Assembly: GCF_008014345.1 (NCBI RefSeq)
Contig: NZ_VPFL01000006.1
Location: forward strand, 99,214-163,213
Direction of reading: 5' to 3'
DNA: 64,000 bases
DNA from: Pelomicrobium methylotrophicum
Lineage (GTDB): Bacteria; Pseudomonadota; Gammaproteobacteria; Burkholderiales; UBA6910
Program-made: the position numbers and the translations under genes
In this document: piece by piece, positions 1-10,036 of the stretch
Layout: each line of letters opens with the position of its first letter
Position numbering within the stretch: position 1 is the stretch's first letter
The notes under the pieces: model-generated
What the model was told of the DNA's origin: nothing
Database searches by the model: none
The model's input: the letters and a program-made list of their open reading frames with translations, nothing else

Positions 1-1170
1 GACCACGGCCGCAGTGATCGCGGTCAGCGGCGCGGTGAACTTGAGGTCGCCGTGGGTCGATTCCACGAGCGGGCTGCCGGCCAGGATGAACAGAAAGGAA
101 GGGAGAAAAGTGAACCACGTCACCACACAGGCCGCGACTGCACCAGCCGCGAAAAGCATGTCCGGCCCGAACAATGCCTTGACATAGCCACCCACAAAGC
201 CGACGAAGGCCACCACCATGATGAGCGGCCCTGGCGTGGTTTCGCCGAGCGCCAGGCCGTCGATCATCTGCGTCGGCGTGAGCCAGCCGTAGTGTCCGAC
301 TGCGCCTTGGTAGACGTAGGGCAGCACTGCATACGCGCCGCCGAAAGTGAGTAGGGCTGCCTTGGTGAAGAACCAGCCCATCTGTGTGAGCGTACCATTC
401 CAGCCGTAGAGCGCCGAAAGCCCTGCCATCGGCACGGCCCACAACAACGCTCCAATCGCGAGCACGCGGGCAAGGTGGCTTAAGTGAAAGCGGGCGTGCT
501 CTGGCGGGGGGGTATCGTCGTCGATCAGCGCCGGACCGAAGGACTTGTCAACCTTGCCATGCCCGCCACCCGCCTTGAACTTGTCTGGGACGATGCGCCC
601 GCCGAGATAGCCGATCAGCGCCGCGCCGGCAACGATCGCCGGAAACGGCACATTGAGCGCGAAGATGGCCACGAACGAGGCTGCGGAAATTGCCCACAGC
701 ACGTGGTTCTTGAGGACCCGGGAACCGATGCGGTAGGCCGCATGCACGACGATGGCGGTCACGGCGGGCTTGATGCCATAAAACAGCCCGGCCACCAGGG
801 GCACGTCGCCGAAGGCAATGTAGATCCACGACAGCACGATCAGGATGAACAGGGAAGGCAAGACGAAGAGCGTACCGGCGACGATGCCGCCCCAGGTGCG
901 GTGCATCAGCCAACCGATGTAAGTGGCGAGCTGCTGCGCTTCCGGGCCGGGCAGCACCATGCAGTAGTTGAGCGCGTGCAGGAAGCGTCTCTCACTGATC
1001 CAGCGTCTACGCTCGACCAGCTCGGCGTGCATGATGGCGATCTGTCCAGCCGGACCGCCGAAACTGATGAAGCCGAGTTTGAGCCAGAAGCGGAAAGCTT
1101 CCCAGAAGCTCACAACGGATGGCTGGGTGCTGGCGTCGTGTTGCGCCGGCGTGGCGGTGGATTGGCTCAT
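1..1170 (-). CDS. chrA: Chromate transporter ChrA (3' end cut by window edge)
   Basis: A frame open for 390 codons runs off the left edge, so the C-terminus is missing. It encodes an inner-membrane CHR-family carrier that exports chromate, a two-domain long-chain ChrA. The first CHR half carries FGGPAGQIAIMH near residue 40 and the phrase LNYCMVLPGPEAQQLATYIG. The second half repeats the pattern with LTFGGAYAVLPYVYQGAVG and LGETTPGPLIMVVAFVG. Many hydrophobic helices are visible. The ATG at 1170 follows GGAGGCGAAGAC, a good ribosome site, and overlaps the stop of a short upstream reading frame (ATGA). It belongs to a metal-related accessory region with mgtA and mer genes. No complete chrB lies next to it. 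Confidence 0.93.
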   Translation of the reverse strand, partial: MSQSTATPAQHDASTQPSVVSFWEAFRFWLKLGFISFGGPAGQIAIMHAELVERRRWISERRFLHALNYCMVLPGPEAQQLATYIGWLMHRTWGGIVAGTLFVLPSLFILIVLSWIYIAFGDVPLVAGLFYGIKPAVTAIVVHAAYRIGSRVLKNHVLWAISAASFVAIFALNVPFPAIVAGAALIGYLGGRIVPDKFKAGGGHGKVDKSFGPALIDDDTPPPEHARFHLSHLARVLAIGALLWAVPMAGLSALYGWNGTLTQMGWFFTKAALLTFGGAYAVLPYVYQGAVGHYGWLTPTQMIDGLALGETTPGPLIMVVAFVGFVGGYVKALFGPDMLFAAGAVAACVVTWFTFLPSFLFILAGSPLVESTHGDLKFTAPLTAITAAVV

Positions 1171-1355
1171 GTCTTCGCCTCCTTTTCAAAGGCGGCCAGC
1201 AGGCCGTCGAACACGCTGCCGGCGGTCGCCAGAAGTTGATCGTCGTCGGCCAATCGTCTCGCGCGAGCCCCTCAGCACCTGTTCGAGGCCGCTCGCCCCC
1301 GGGGGCGGTGTCTCCCAGGGCTCCGGGGGTTGTCGCTGAGCCGGGTACGCCCTTC
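1167..1355 (-). other. Short gap with possible gene-tail remnant before chrA
   Basis: On the minus strand a 30-codon open stretch ends with the TGA that overlaps the chrA ATG. Its translation (ADDDQLLATAGSVFDGLLAA and a few charged residues) is acidic and helical, and reads like the C-terminal end of a protein rather than a random frame. The frame is closed by a stop upstream. It may be the last piece of a deleted gene formerly coupled to chrA, possibly a chrB-like gene, but no family assignment is secure. Confidence 0.25.
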
Positions 1356-2561
1356 TCAGTGCGCTGGTTTCACCCGCCGGAAGGCCTTGAGCAGCGCCAG
1401 ATCATAGAGGATTTTCAGCATCCCGCACACTACCAGCGGCGCGGCGAGCCATCCCGCCGCGAACAACGCGCCGCCTAGAGAGGGGCTCAGCGCCGAGGCC
1501 AAGCTCCGCGGCACCGCAGTGTAGCTCGCCGCCGCCGCCCGTTCCGGCGGTGTGACCACGGCCATGACGTAAGCCGACCGGGTCGGCACGTCCATTTGCG
1601 ACAGCGCAGCGCGTAGAAGCAGCAGACCCAGGGCAATCTCCAGACGAGGTGCGAATGCCGCCCCGATGAGGGCGAGGCTGGCCGGAATGTGGGTGAACAC
1701 CATGGTATTGAGCAGGCCGATGCGACGGGCCACCCACGGCGCCGCGAGCTGAGAGAGGGCAGTGCAAAGCCCCGCCCAGAAGAAGAACGCGCCGGCCGCG
1801 GATAGCGACAGCTCGAAGCGCTCGAACAGCCACAAGGCCAGCAGTGAGTGCACGATCAGCCCGCCGGCAAAGGCATCAACCGAAAACAACGCTGCTAGTT
1901 TGATGACGAGGCCGCGCGAGGGTCCAAGGGGGGCGGGCGGACTGCGGTGGACCTGGCTGGACGACGGCCTCGGCAGCCGTGCGTACAGCAACCAGACCAC
2001 GAAGCCGGCTGCGCCGTAGAGGACGAACATGGCCCGCAACGCGGCGAGGCGATCGACCCCCAGCGTTGCCAAACCGTCCGGCACGGCGGCGGCAAGCGCG
2101 CCGAACGCGGCGGCGAGCGCGCCGGTCAGGCTGTAACGGGCGAACAGCGCGGTGCGGACGTGGCCTTGGGCGGCTTCGGCCAGACGGGCGTGCTCCAGGG
2201 GGAGGAACACGCTGACATCGCCGGCGCTGGGATTCAGCGTACCGACAAAGGCGACCACCAGCAGCGGCCAGAACGCGGACAGGCTGGCGAAGGCAAGCCC
2301 CGTAGCGGTCATCAAGAGTGCTGCCCCGAGCAAGAGGCTCCGATGATGGAAGCGATGTCCCCAGGCGCCCACCGCCAGGGTGGCGAGGGCCGATCCCAGC
2401 AGGGTCGCGGTGCTGAGCAACCCCACCTCGCCGGTACCGAAACCCAGCGCCAGCAGGTACGCGGGCAAAAGCACCGCGACGTAGCCGTCGACGAAGGCGC
2501 GCAGCCCCCGTCCGATGAGCAGCAGGCGCGCTTCAGGCGCGGCACCGGCAGGCGGGATCAT
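1356..2561 (-). CDS. MFS transporter
   Basis: This 401-residue protein belongs to the major facilitator superfamily, with about twelve hydrophobic segments in two halves and a hydrophilic central loop near residues 195-215 (Pro/Ser/Arg-rich). The cytoplasmic loop between helices 2 and 3 has the form GAWGHRFHHRS, a degenerate MFS motif A. The substrate cannot be read from sequence. Neighbouring chrA and mer genes make metal or drug efflux plausible, but that is inference. It is co-directional with chrA but separated by about 185 bases. The ATG at 2561 is the first in frame; no strong ribosome site is obvious before it. Confidence 0.82.
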   Translation of the reverse strand: MIPPAGAAPEARLLLIGRGLRAFVDGYVAVLLPAYLLALGFGTGEVGLLSTATLLGSALATLAVGAWGHRFHHRSLLLGAALLMTATGLAFASLSAFWPLLVVAFVGTLNPSAGDVSVFLPLEHARLAEAAQGHVRTALFARYSLTGALAAAFGALAAAVPDGLATLGVDRLAALRAMFVLYGAAGFVVWLLYARLPRPSSSQVHRSPPAPLGPSRGLVIKLAALFSVDAFAGGLIVHSLLALWLFERFELSLSAAGAFFFWAGLCTALSQLAAPWVARRIGLLNTMVFTHIPASLALIGAAFAPRLEIALGLLLLRAALSQMDVPTRSAYVMAVVTPPERAAAASYTAVPRSLASALSPSLGGALFAAGWLAAPLVVCGMLKILYDLALLKAFRRVKPAH

Positions 2562-2647
2562 GCAAGACCCGCTTGGTCAGAGCGGCATCATTGGCTTGGC
2601 GACCCACGTCCGGGGCGATGGCGATCGCCCGTGTGGGAACGGGAGAG

Positions 2648-2863
2648 ATGAACGTCCATAACAAGCGCATCAACCGCATCCTCTAGAAGCAGTTCATCGA
2701 CTTTTTACGAAGACCTGCTCTTCATCGAGCTTGCCCTTTTCAACCAAAAACTGGCCGATGGGCTCGAGCCCTACAACACCGAGTTGCCCTTCATGCCCCC
2801 TAAAATGACTTCTCCAATAACCACCCCGAGGGCCAAAGGTGGTGGACTCATACAGTAGGTTGA
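2648..2863 (+). pseudogene. Decayed integrase-type transposase, C-terminal fragment
   Basis: Pieces in all three plus frames together match the C-terminus of DDE (rve-type) transposases. NVHNKRINRIL is followed by an in-frame TAG at 2684-2686, then KQFIDF. After a shift near 2703 comes FYEDLLFIELALFNQKLADG and YNTELPFMP. After another shift comes SNNHPEGQRWWTHT before a TGA at 2861. The usual family order is ERFNRT, FIDFYEDLLF, LADWLVFYNTERPH, NHPECQ.WWTHT. One stop and two frameshifts make it non-functional. The N-terminal and catalytic part is missing. It marks an old insertion or rearrangement in the accessory region. Confidence 0.75.
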
Positions 2864-2949
2864 ACTTGTCGGCGTCGCAAGATATCATTCAGGCTGGTTT
2901 TTAACTAACTGCGGAGTTTTCACGTGGGTACTTGTTCGAGTGACGACAG

Positions 2950-3185
2950 TAGTCGGCCGGTTCTAGCGACCGGCGTAACCTCGGCGAGATAAGCCCCGCA
3001 GATTCTCCCTGCCGCTGTCTCGCCGAAGGCGAGAGGCGGCATCCCCACGGCGTCCTGCCGTGGTGAGCATCCCCTCCGGACCACTGATGAACTGGCGGCC
3101 GTTGCGGCCACCAGTATCGAACGACGCTTGCCGTCCCTGGCAAGCGGGCAGAGTGCGTGTGCCGGTAACGGCACATCCTTCTGTC
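2950..3185. other. Run of six strong hairpins in a gene-free stretch
   Basis: The gene-free stretch between the transposase remnant and the next gene holds six consecutive stem-loops: 2956-2974 (6 bp, GCCGGT/ACCGGC), 3011-3040 (about 13 bp with one bulged G, loop GAA), 3045-3063 (7 bp CCACGGC, loop GTCCT), 3092-3114 (10 bp with one mismatch, loop TTG), 3125-3146 (8 bp CGCTTGCC, loop GTCCCT) and 3158-3175 (7 bp TGTGCCG, loop GTAA). The last loop is a GNRA tetraloop when read on the plus strand, as is the GU pair in the second, while the fourth pairs better on the minus strand. No known riboswitch consensus was recognised. Confidence 0.5.
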
Positions 3186-3225
3186 GTGCGCACCAAGACT
3201 CCGCCTCGACCGATGAGGGGGAAGA

Positions 3226-3951
3226 ATGATGCGCGTGGCTCGTTTTCGACGCCCCGGCCGCTTTAGCGCGGCCTTTCCGCCGCTCTGGTTGGCCTTGGCC
3301 GCCGGCACGGCCCACGCGGCGCGTCCGATGATTACCGACGATGCCCGCATCGTCGACGCCAAGGCTTGCCAGCTGGAAAGCTGGGTCAAAGACGACCGCG
3401 ACAGCACCGAGTACTGGGCGCTGCCGGCCTGCAACTTCACCGGCAATTTGGAGCTGACGCTGGGCGGCGCGCGCACGCGGGAAGGCGGCCACACCCGAAC
3501 CACCGACGTACAGGTGCAGGGTAAGACCTTGTTCAAGCTCCTGGAGCCCAACGGCTGGGGTCTCGGTCTGGCCGCCGGCACCGTCCAGCGTCCGCAGGTG
3601 TCGTCAGGCGGCCGGGACTGGTACGCCTATGTGCCGGCCAGCTTCTCGTTCCGGGATGACGCCGTGGTGATCCACGCCAATGTCGGTTGGCTGCGCGAGG
3701 GTGAGACCCGGCGCGACCGCCTGACTTGGGGCCTGGGCACCGAGGCGCGGCTTGGAACGCGCACCTGGCTGATCACCGAAACCTTCGGCCAGGACCAGGG
3801 CAGGTCGTACGCCCAGGTCGGTGTGCGCCATTGGCTGCTGCCAGATCGCGTGCAGATCGACACCACCTATGGCAACCGGTTCGGCAACAATGGCGAAGAA
3901 CGTTGGTTTTCCCTCGGCCTGCGCCTTTTGTCGCCGCCGTTCCTGCCATGA
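3226..3951 (+). CDS. Predicted exported outer-membrane-like protein, function unknown
   Basis: 241 residues. An N-terminal signal peptide (basic residues to about 12, hydrophobic core FPPLWLALAAG, cleavage near AHA-AR at 29-33) is followed by alternating polar/aromatic strands such as WGLGLAAGTVQ, WYAYVPASFSF, VVIHANVGWLR, LTWGLGTEARL and RWFSLGLRL. This is the look of a small beta-barrel or periplasmic beta protein, ending near an aromatic/leucine tail. Two adjacent ATGs occur at 3226 and 3229 behind GGGGGAAGA. It is 112 bases ahead of the mgtA-type ATPase on the same strand and probably co-transcribed. I do not recognise a named family, so any role in metal handling is inference from position. 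Confidence 0.7.
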   Translation: MMRVARFRRPGRFSAAFPPLWLALAAGTAHAARPMITDDARIVDAKACQLESWVKDDRDSTEYWALPACNFTGNLELTLGGARTREGGHTRTTDVQVQGKTLFKLLEPNGWGLGLAAGTVQRPQVSSGGRDWYAYVPASFSFRDDAVVIHANVGWLREGETRRDRLTWGLGTEARLGTRTWLITETFGQDQGRSYAQVGVRHWLLPDRVQIDTTYGNRFGNNGEERWFSLGLRLLSPPFLP

Positions 3952-4063
3952 CAGGAAGGCTGTCACAAAAGCTTCGCAAACGATGCCAGACCCTGAACAT
4001 TTGCTGCCTGCCTGAGCACGCTTTCATCAGCGTGAAGCGGGCGGGATGGACCGGAGAACAAGA

Positions 4064-6829
4064 ATGAACTTCACGTTGCTGAAAGAGCTTTTCGCGGGCT
4101 TTCTGCGTACTCGCCATATCGTCCGGCACTTTCGCCGCCTGGCTTTGCTGGAAACCTTGGCCCAGACCGGCGTCAGCCGTGATCTGCCCTCGACGCTGGC
4201 CCAGTCGTTGGTGGCTGCTGCCAAAAGCACGCCGGAAGCGCTGCTCCGGCAGCTCGGCAGCCATGCGGATGGCCTGACCGAGGCGCAAGCGGAAGCCGTT
4301 CGTACGAGGATCGGTGCAAACGAGGTCGAGCACGAGAAGCCGCTGCCGTGGTGGTTACATCTGTGGTTGTCCTACCGCAACCCGTTCAATCTGCTGCTGA
4401 CGCTGCTGGCAATTATTTCCTACCTCACGGAGGATATGAAGGCCACGATCGTCATTGGCACGATGGTGGTCATCGCCACTCTGTTGCGCTTTTGGCAGGA
4501 AGCCAAAGCCAACAAGGCGGCCGATGCGCTCAAGGCGATGGTGAGCACCACCGCCACGGTGATCCGACGAGACCTCTCCCAAGACGCGGCGCCCGACGCC
4601 GAGCGGTATTTTGGGGTTGAACTGCACGTCAAGCCGGCGCGGCGCGTCGAGCTTCCGATCAGGCTCTTGGTGCCGGGTGACGTGATCGTGCTGTCGGCGG
4701 GTGACATGATCCCGGCCGACTGCCGGGTGCTCAGCGCCAAAGACCTGTTCGTGTCGCAGGCTGCCATGACCGGCGAATCGATGCCGGTGGAGAAGTTCGC
4801 CATCCAGCGCGACGCCAGCGCGATCAACCCGCTGGAGCTTGACAACATCCTGTTCATGGGCACCAACGTGGTGTCCGGATCGGCTACGGCCGTCGTCGTC
4901 GGCACCGGCAACAACACCTACTTCGGGACGCTGGCTAGCCGCGTCACCGCCACCGACCGCGCGCCGACGTCTTTCCAATCCGGTGTCAACAAGGTGAGCT
5001 GGCTCCTGATCCGTTTCATGTTGGTGATGTCTCCATTGGTGCTCTTCATCAACGGCTTCACCAAGGGCGACTGGATGGAAGCCCTGTTGTTTGCACTGTC
5101 CATCGCCGTGGGTCTGACGCCGGAGATGCTGCCGATGATCGTCACCTCCACCTTGGCCAAGGGCGCGGTGTTCTTGTCGCGCAAAAAGGTGATCGTCAAG
5201 CGTCTGGACGCGATCCAGAACTTCGGCGCGATGGACGTGCTGTGCACTGACAAGACCGGGACGCTCACTCAGGACAAGATTTTCCTCGCCCGCCATGTCG
5301 ATGTCTGGGGCGAAGACTCGGACGAGGTGTTGGAGCTGGCCTATCTCAACAGCTACTACCAGACTGGTCTGAAGAATCTGCTGGACGCGGCTGTGCTGGA
5401 GCACACCGAGGTGTATCGCGAGCTGGACCCGGCCAAAAACTTCCGCAAGGTCGATGAAATCCCGTTCGACTTCACCCGACGCCGCATGTCGGTGGTGGTG
5501 GCCGAGCACGACGAGCACCATGTGCTCATCACCAAGGGCGCGGTCGAGGAAATCCTGTCGGTATGCACGCAGGTGCGGCACGGCGAGGCGGTCGAACCGC
5601 TGACACCCGAGTTGCTGGCCCGCATCCGCCAGGTGACAAACAATCTCAACAAGGAAGGCCTGCGCGTGATAGCGGTGGCCGCCAAGGAACTGCCGCCGAC
5701 GCAGGGAACCTACAGCGTGGCCGACGAGCGCGAGCTGACCCTGATCGGCTACGTGGCCTTCCTCGATCCGCCCAAGGAGTCTACCGCCGCGGCGCTACAA
5801 GCGCTGGCCGAGCATGGTGTGGCCGTGAAGGTGCTGACCGGAGACAACGAGCTGGTCACGGCCAAGATTTGCCGTGAAGTGGGTCTCCAGCAGAACGGAG
5901 TGCTATTAGGCAGCGACATCGAGCGTATGAGCGACGAGGTGCTGGCCGAAGCCGTGGAGACCCACAACGTGTTCGCCAAGCTCACGCCCGCGCACAAGGA
6001 GCGCATCGTGCGGATGCTCAAGGCCAACGGCCATGTGGTCGGCTTCATGGGCGACGGCATCAACGATGCGCCGGCGCTGCGCACGGTGGACATCGGCATC
6101 TCGGTGGATACTGCCGTGGATATCGCCAAGGAAGCGGCCGACATCATCTTGTTGGAAAAGAGCTTGATGGTGCTCGAAGAAGGCGTGCTGGAGGGCCGCC
6201 GCACCTTCGCCAACATGCTCAAGTACATCAAGATGACGGCCAGCTCCAACTTCGGCAACGTGTTCTCGGTGCTGGTGGCCTCGGCTTACATCCCTTTCCT
6301 GCCGATGCTTCCGATGCACCTCCTGGTGCAAAACCTGCTGTACGACATCTCGCAGATCGCCATACCGTTCGACAACGTGGATGAGGAGCTATTGAGGAAA
6401 CCGCAGCGCTGGCAACCGGGCGACATCGGCCGCTTCATGATGTTTTTCGGTCCGATCAGCTCGATTTTCGACCTCATCACCTACGCCATGATGTGGTTCG
6501 TGTTTGGCGCGGACACGCCCGAGGAGCAGACTTTGTTTCAATCCGGCTGGTTCGTGGTGGGCCTGATGACGCAGACGCTGATCGTGCACATGATCCGCAC
6601 GCCGAAGATTCCTTTTGTACAAAGCCGCGCAGCGACCCCGCTCATGGTGATGACCGCCATCATCATCGCCATCGGGATCTTCCTGCCGATGGGGCCGCTG
6701 GCGCACTACTTCAAGCTGCAGGCGCTGCCGCCGCTGTACTTCGCGCTCCTGCCGCTGATCCTCCTGGCCTACATGGGACTGACGCAGGTGATGAAGGGTA
6801 TCTACGTCCGACGCTACGGCTGGCAATGA
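4064..6829 (+). CDS. mgtA: Magnesium-translocating P-type ATPase
   Basis: A P3B-type ATPase of the inner membrane that uses ATP to import Mg2+. Counting from the chosen start (921 residues), the actuator motif TGES is at about 236-239, the phosphorylation loop DKTGTLTQ begins with the aspartyl-phosphate residue D396, the nucleotide-domain KGAVEEIL follows, and the hinge MGDGINDAP is at about 662. C-terminal helices carry the MgtA-typical VQNLLYDISQIAIPFDNVDEE. Length matches the family (about 900). The ATG at 4064 is preferred because GGAGAACAAGA lies just before it; an in-frame ATG at 4046 would add six residues. No MgtA-type Mg2+ leader is possible in the 112-base gap upstream. Confidence 0.95.
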   Translation: MNFTLLKELFAGFLRTRHIVRHFRRLALLETLAQTGVSRDLPSTLAQSLVAAAKSTPEALLRQLGSHADGLTEAQAEAVRTRIGANEVEHEKPLPWWLHLWLSYRNPFNLLLTLLAIISYLTEDMKATIVIGTMVVIATLLRFWQEAKANKAADALKAMVSTTATVIRRDLSQDAAPDAERYFGVELHVKPARRVELPIRLLVPGDVIVLSAGDMIPADCRVLSAKDLFVSQAAMTGESMPVEKFAIQRDASAINPLELDNILFMGTNVVSGSATAVVVGTGNNTYFGTLASRVTATDRAPTSFQSGVNKVSWLLIRFMLVMSPLVLFINGFTKGDWMEALLFALSIAVGLTPEMLPMIVTSTLAKGAVFLSRKKVIVKRLDAIQNFGAMDVLCTDKTGTLTQDKIFLARHVDVWGEDSDEVLELAYLNSYYQTGLKNLLDAAVLEHTEVYRELDPAKNFRKVDEIPFDFTRRRMSVVVAEHDEHHVLITKGAVEEILSVCTQVRHGEAVEPLTPELLARIRQVTNNLNKEGLRVIAVAAKELPPTQGTYSVADERELTLIGYVAFLDPPKESTAAALQALAEHGVAVKVLTGDNELVTAKICREVGLQQNGVLLGSDIERMSDEVLAEAVETHNVFAKLTPAHKERIVRMLKANGHVVGFMGDGINDAPALRTVDIGISVDTAVDIAKEAADIILLEKSLMVLEEGVLEGRRTFANMLKYIKMTASSNFGNVFSVLVASAYIPFLPMLPMHLLVQNLLYDISQIAIPFDNVDEELLRKPQRWQPGDIGRFMMFFGPISSIFDLITYAMMWFVFGADTPEEQTLFQSGWFVVGLMTQTLIVHMIRTPKIPFVQSRAATPLMVMTAIIIAIGIFLPMGPLAHYFKLQALPPLYFALLPLILLAYMGLTQVMKGIYVRRYGWQ

Positions 6830-6910
6830 GAAGATGGTCGAGGCATGCGGGGCGTTTGACGGGTTCGAGGGCCGGTTGTCAGGCTGAGCATTCCGCGCTG
6901 AGAACTTCGA

Positions 6911-8608
<1,698 letters not shown>

Positions 8609-8911
8609 TCATGGCTTGACGGTGGACGGGTAGCCCGCATTTTCGGTCGCGCGAATCAGCTTCTCGAGGGTGGTCTTGCTGTCGTCGAAGGTGACGACGG
8701 CTTCCCGTTTCTCGAAGCTGACCTCGACCTTCTCGACGCCGACGACCTTGGACAGCGCCTTCTTGACCGTAAGCGGGCAGGCAGCGCAGGTCATGCCGGA
8801 CACTGACAGCGTGACCGTCTGGGTGGCAGCCAGGGCGGGTGCGCTGAAGGCGGCGGCCAGGCCGATCAGAGCGGCGAGTTTTTGTGCTTGAGTCCAAGCC
8901 TTGCTTTTCAT
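8609..8911 (-). CDS. merP: Periplasmic mercury-binding protein MerP
   Basis: 100 residues: a cleavable signal peptide (hydrophobic LAALIGLAAAFSAPALA, cleavage near residue 28-29) followed by one heavy-metal-associated domain with GMTCAACPLTV (C42, C45 bind Hg2+). It captures Hg2+ in the periplasm and passes it to MerT. Length is slightly above the typical 91 residues owing to the leader. It lies between merT (12 bases) and merA (9 bases) in one operon. Confidence 0.96.
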   Translation of the reverse strand: MKSKAWTQAQKLAALIGLAAAFSAPALAATQTVTLSVSGMTCAACPLTVKKALSKVVGVEKVEVSFEKREAVVTFDDSKTTLEKLIRATENAGYPSTVKP

Positions 8912-8923
8912 GGGGACCTCCTT

Positions 8924-9274
8924 TCAGTAGAACCACGGCAGCACGTAAGGGAAGGCGAGCGCGATCAGCACCAGCGTGGCCACAATCCAGAAAAGGAGCT
9001 TGTAGGTCCTTTGCGCCTGCGGGACCGCGCAGACCTCACCTGGCTTGCACGCCTGTGCCGGTCGGAAAATGCGCCGCCAAGCGAAGAACAACGCGACCAG
9101 CGCCACGCCGATAAAAACCGGGCGATACGGCTCCAACACGGTCAGGTTGCCGATCCACGCGCCCGAGAAGCCGAGCGCGACCAAGACGAGCGGGCCGAGG
9201 CAGCAGGTCGAGGCGAGGACGGCGGCGATGCCACCGGCGGCCAAGGCGCCGCGGCCGCGCTTGGGTTCCGACAT
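8924..9274 (-). CDS. merT: Mercuric ion transport protein MerT
   Basis: 116 residues, the standard MerT length. Three hydrophobic helices: the first holds the vicinal pair C24-C25 (STCCLGP), and the cytoplasmic loop after helix two holds C76 and C82 (AQACKPGEVC), which hand Hg2+ on to MerA. The ATG at 9274 follows AAAGGAGAACCCT. A longer in-frame ORF to 9340 is rejected because it would start within the mer promoter. It is the first gene of merTPA, transcribed from the promoter at 9310-9340. Confidence 0.96.
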   Translation of the reverse strand: MSEPKRGRGALAAGGIAAVLASTCCLGPLVLVALGFSGAWIGNLTVLEPYRPVFIGVALVALFFAWRRIFRPAQACKPGEVCAVPQAQRTYKLLFWIVATLVLIALAFPYVLPWFY

Positions 9275-9309
9275 AGGGTTCTCCTTTCGGGCCTTTGCCT
9301 GATGCAATG

Positions 9310-9340
9310 ACGTTACTTCCGTACTCAAGTACGGAGTCAA
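9310..9340 (-). promoter_or_regulatory. mer promoter with MerR operator
   Basis: Read on the minus strand: -35 TTGACT (9335-9340), a 19-base spacer CCGTACTTGAGTACGGAAG and -10 TAACGT (9310-9315). The dyad CCGTAC/GTACGG inside an overlong spacer is the hallmark of MerR-activated promoters and differs from the Tn501 merT promoter, as known from the literature, at very few positions. It implies Hg(II)-responsive control of merTPA, yet no merR gene lies next to it. Confidence 0.93.
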
Positions 9341-9485
9341 GCCAGGATTCTGCCCCTTGAAAACTCAAGGAAGCCGGCAGAGAACAGAAAGAGCGGAAAG
9401 GAGGGAAAATAAAGGCCTGAAAGTGGGTCGGCGCGAGGGTGAAGCCATCCCGGCGACCGCGGCAACCCTGGCGTTGCGGGCAGCA

Positions 9486-9515
9486 AGAAGCCCGACCGAG
9501 AACGGTTGGGCTTTG
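9486..9515 (-). terminator. Rho-independent terminator of ssrA
   Basis: Immediately after the tmRNA CCA end, the minus strand folds AGCCCAACC/GGTCGGGCT (one mismatch) around a four-base TTCT loop, followed by TTCTTGC. Its position directly downstream of ssrA fits its terminator. Confidence 0.65.
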
Positions 9516-9521
9516 GGTAGA

Positions 9522-9896
9522 TGGTGGAGGCGGCGGGAATCGAACCCGCGTCCGCAAGTCCTCTGCAGTCAGGTCTACATACTTAGTCGGGTCTTTTGAT
9601 CTGACTCACCAGGCGCCGACCGACAGGCTCCTGGAGAGCGGTCCGCCTCAGTTTAGTGCCGGTACCGGCGGCAGTCTCCCGACACGATCCCATGTCAATG
9701 ACCCTGCTTCTCTTGAAGCCACGCGGCTTCTCGAGCCGGCCCATGGGCAAGCCGGGGCAGGGTCTGGCCGGTGTTAGGCGGCCAGAGCGTAACGGTCGTC
9801 GTTGGCGACTATTTGCTTCCAGCGGATTAACGAGGTGGCTGGACCTCGGTATGCCCTGAGCTGCTTCGCAACCCACGTCGAAACCAGGTCGCCCCC
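9522..9896 (-). ncRNA. ssrA: Transfer-messenger RNA (tmRNA)
   Basis: About 375 nt. The 5' end GGGGGCGACCTGGTTTCGAC (from 9896) and the 3' end with GGTTCGATTCCCGCCGCC and terminal CCA (to 9522) form the tRNA-like domain: GGGGGCG pairs with CGCCTCC. The resume frame at 9806-9774 reads GCC AAC GAC GAC CGT TAC GCT CTG GCC GCC TAA, a tag ANDDRYALAA. tmRNA with SmpB rescues ribosomes stalled on broken mRNA and marks the nascent protein for proteolysis. The gene is intact. Its 3' end is a frequent integrase target, and the accessory metal-resistance genes begin just past it. Confidence 0.97.
9774..9806 (-). other. tmRNA proteolysis tag reading frame
   Basis: Ten codons plus TAA inside ssrA: ANDDRYALAA, ending in the ALAA degron recognised by ClpXP in proteobacteria. 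The preceding AAGCAAATAGTC is the usual upstream resume-codon context. Confidence 0.93.
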
Positions 9897-10036
9897 TGGA
9901 ATCCAAAGCTAATTTTAAGGCGATCAGGCTCAACTACTCAATTAGACTGGGGGTTTGGAAGTCGGTTCAGCCGATGGTACTATCTTTCCAGGGTCGAAAA
10001 TACACCTTATTCATGCACTTATGATTTATTTTTGAG

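Noticed and set aside
484..1239. Plus-strand 251-codon ORF
   Set aside because: Antisense shadow of chrA; no family features, biased composition.
1947..2651. Plus-strand 234-codon ORF
   Set aside because: Antisense shadow of the MFS gene, rich in Gln/Arg/Gly with no motif.
2694..2888. Minus-strand 64-codon ORF
   Set aside because: Antisense to the transposase fossil, which explains the sequence better.
2950..3185. yybP-ykoY, M-box or attC array as explanation for the hairpins
   Set aside because: No consensus core elements recognised; no integron integrase; hairpins differ in sequence from one another.
9357..9599. Plus-strand ORF across the mer/ssrA gap
   Set aside because: Runs through the ssrA terminator and 3' end; no protein similarity and not merR.
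9439..9777. Plus-strand 112-codon ORF
   Set aside because: Antisense to tmRNA.
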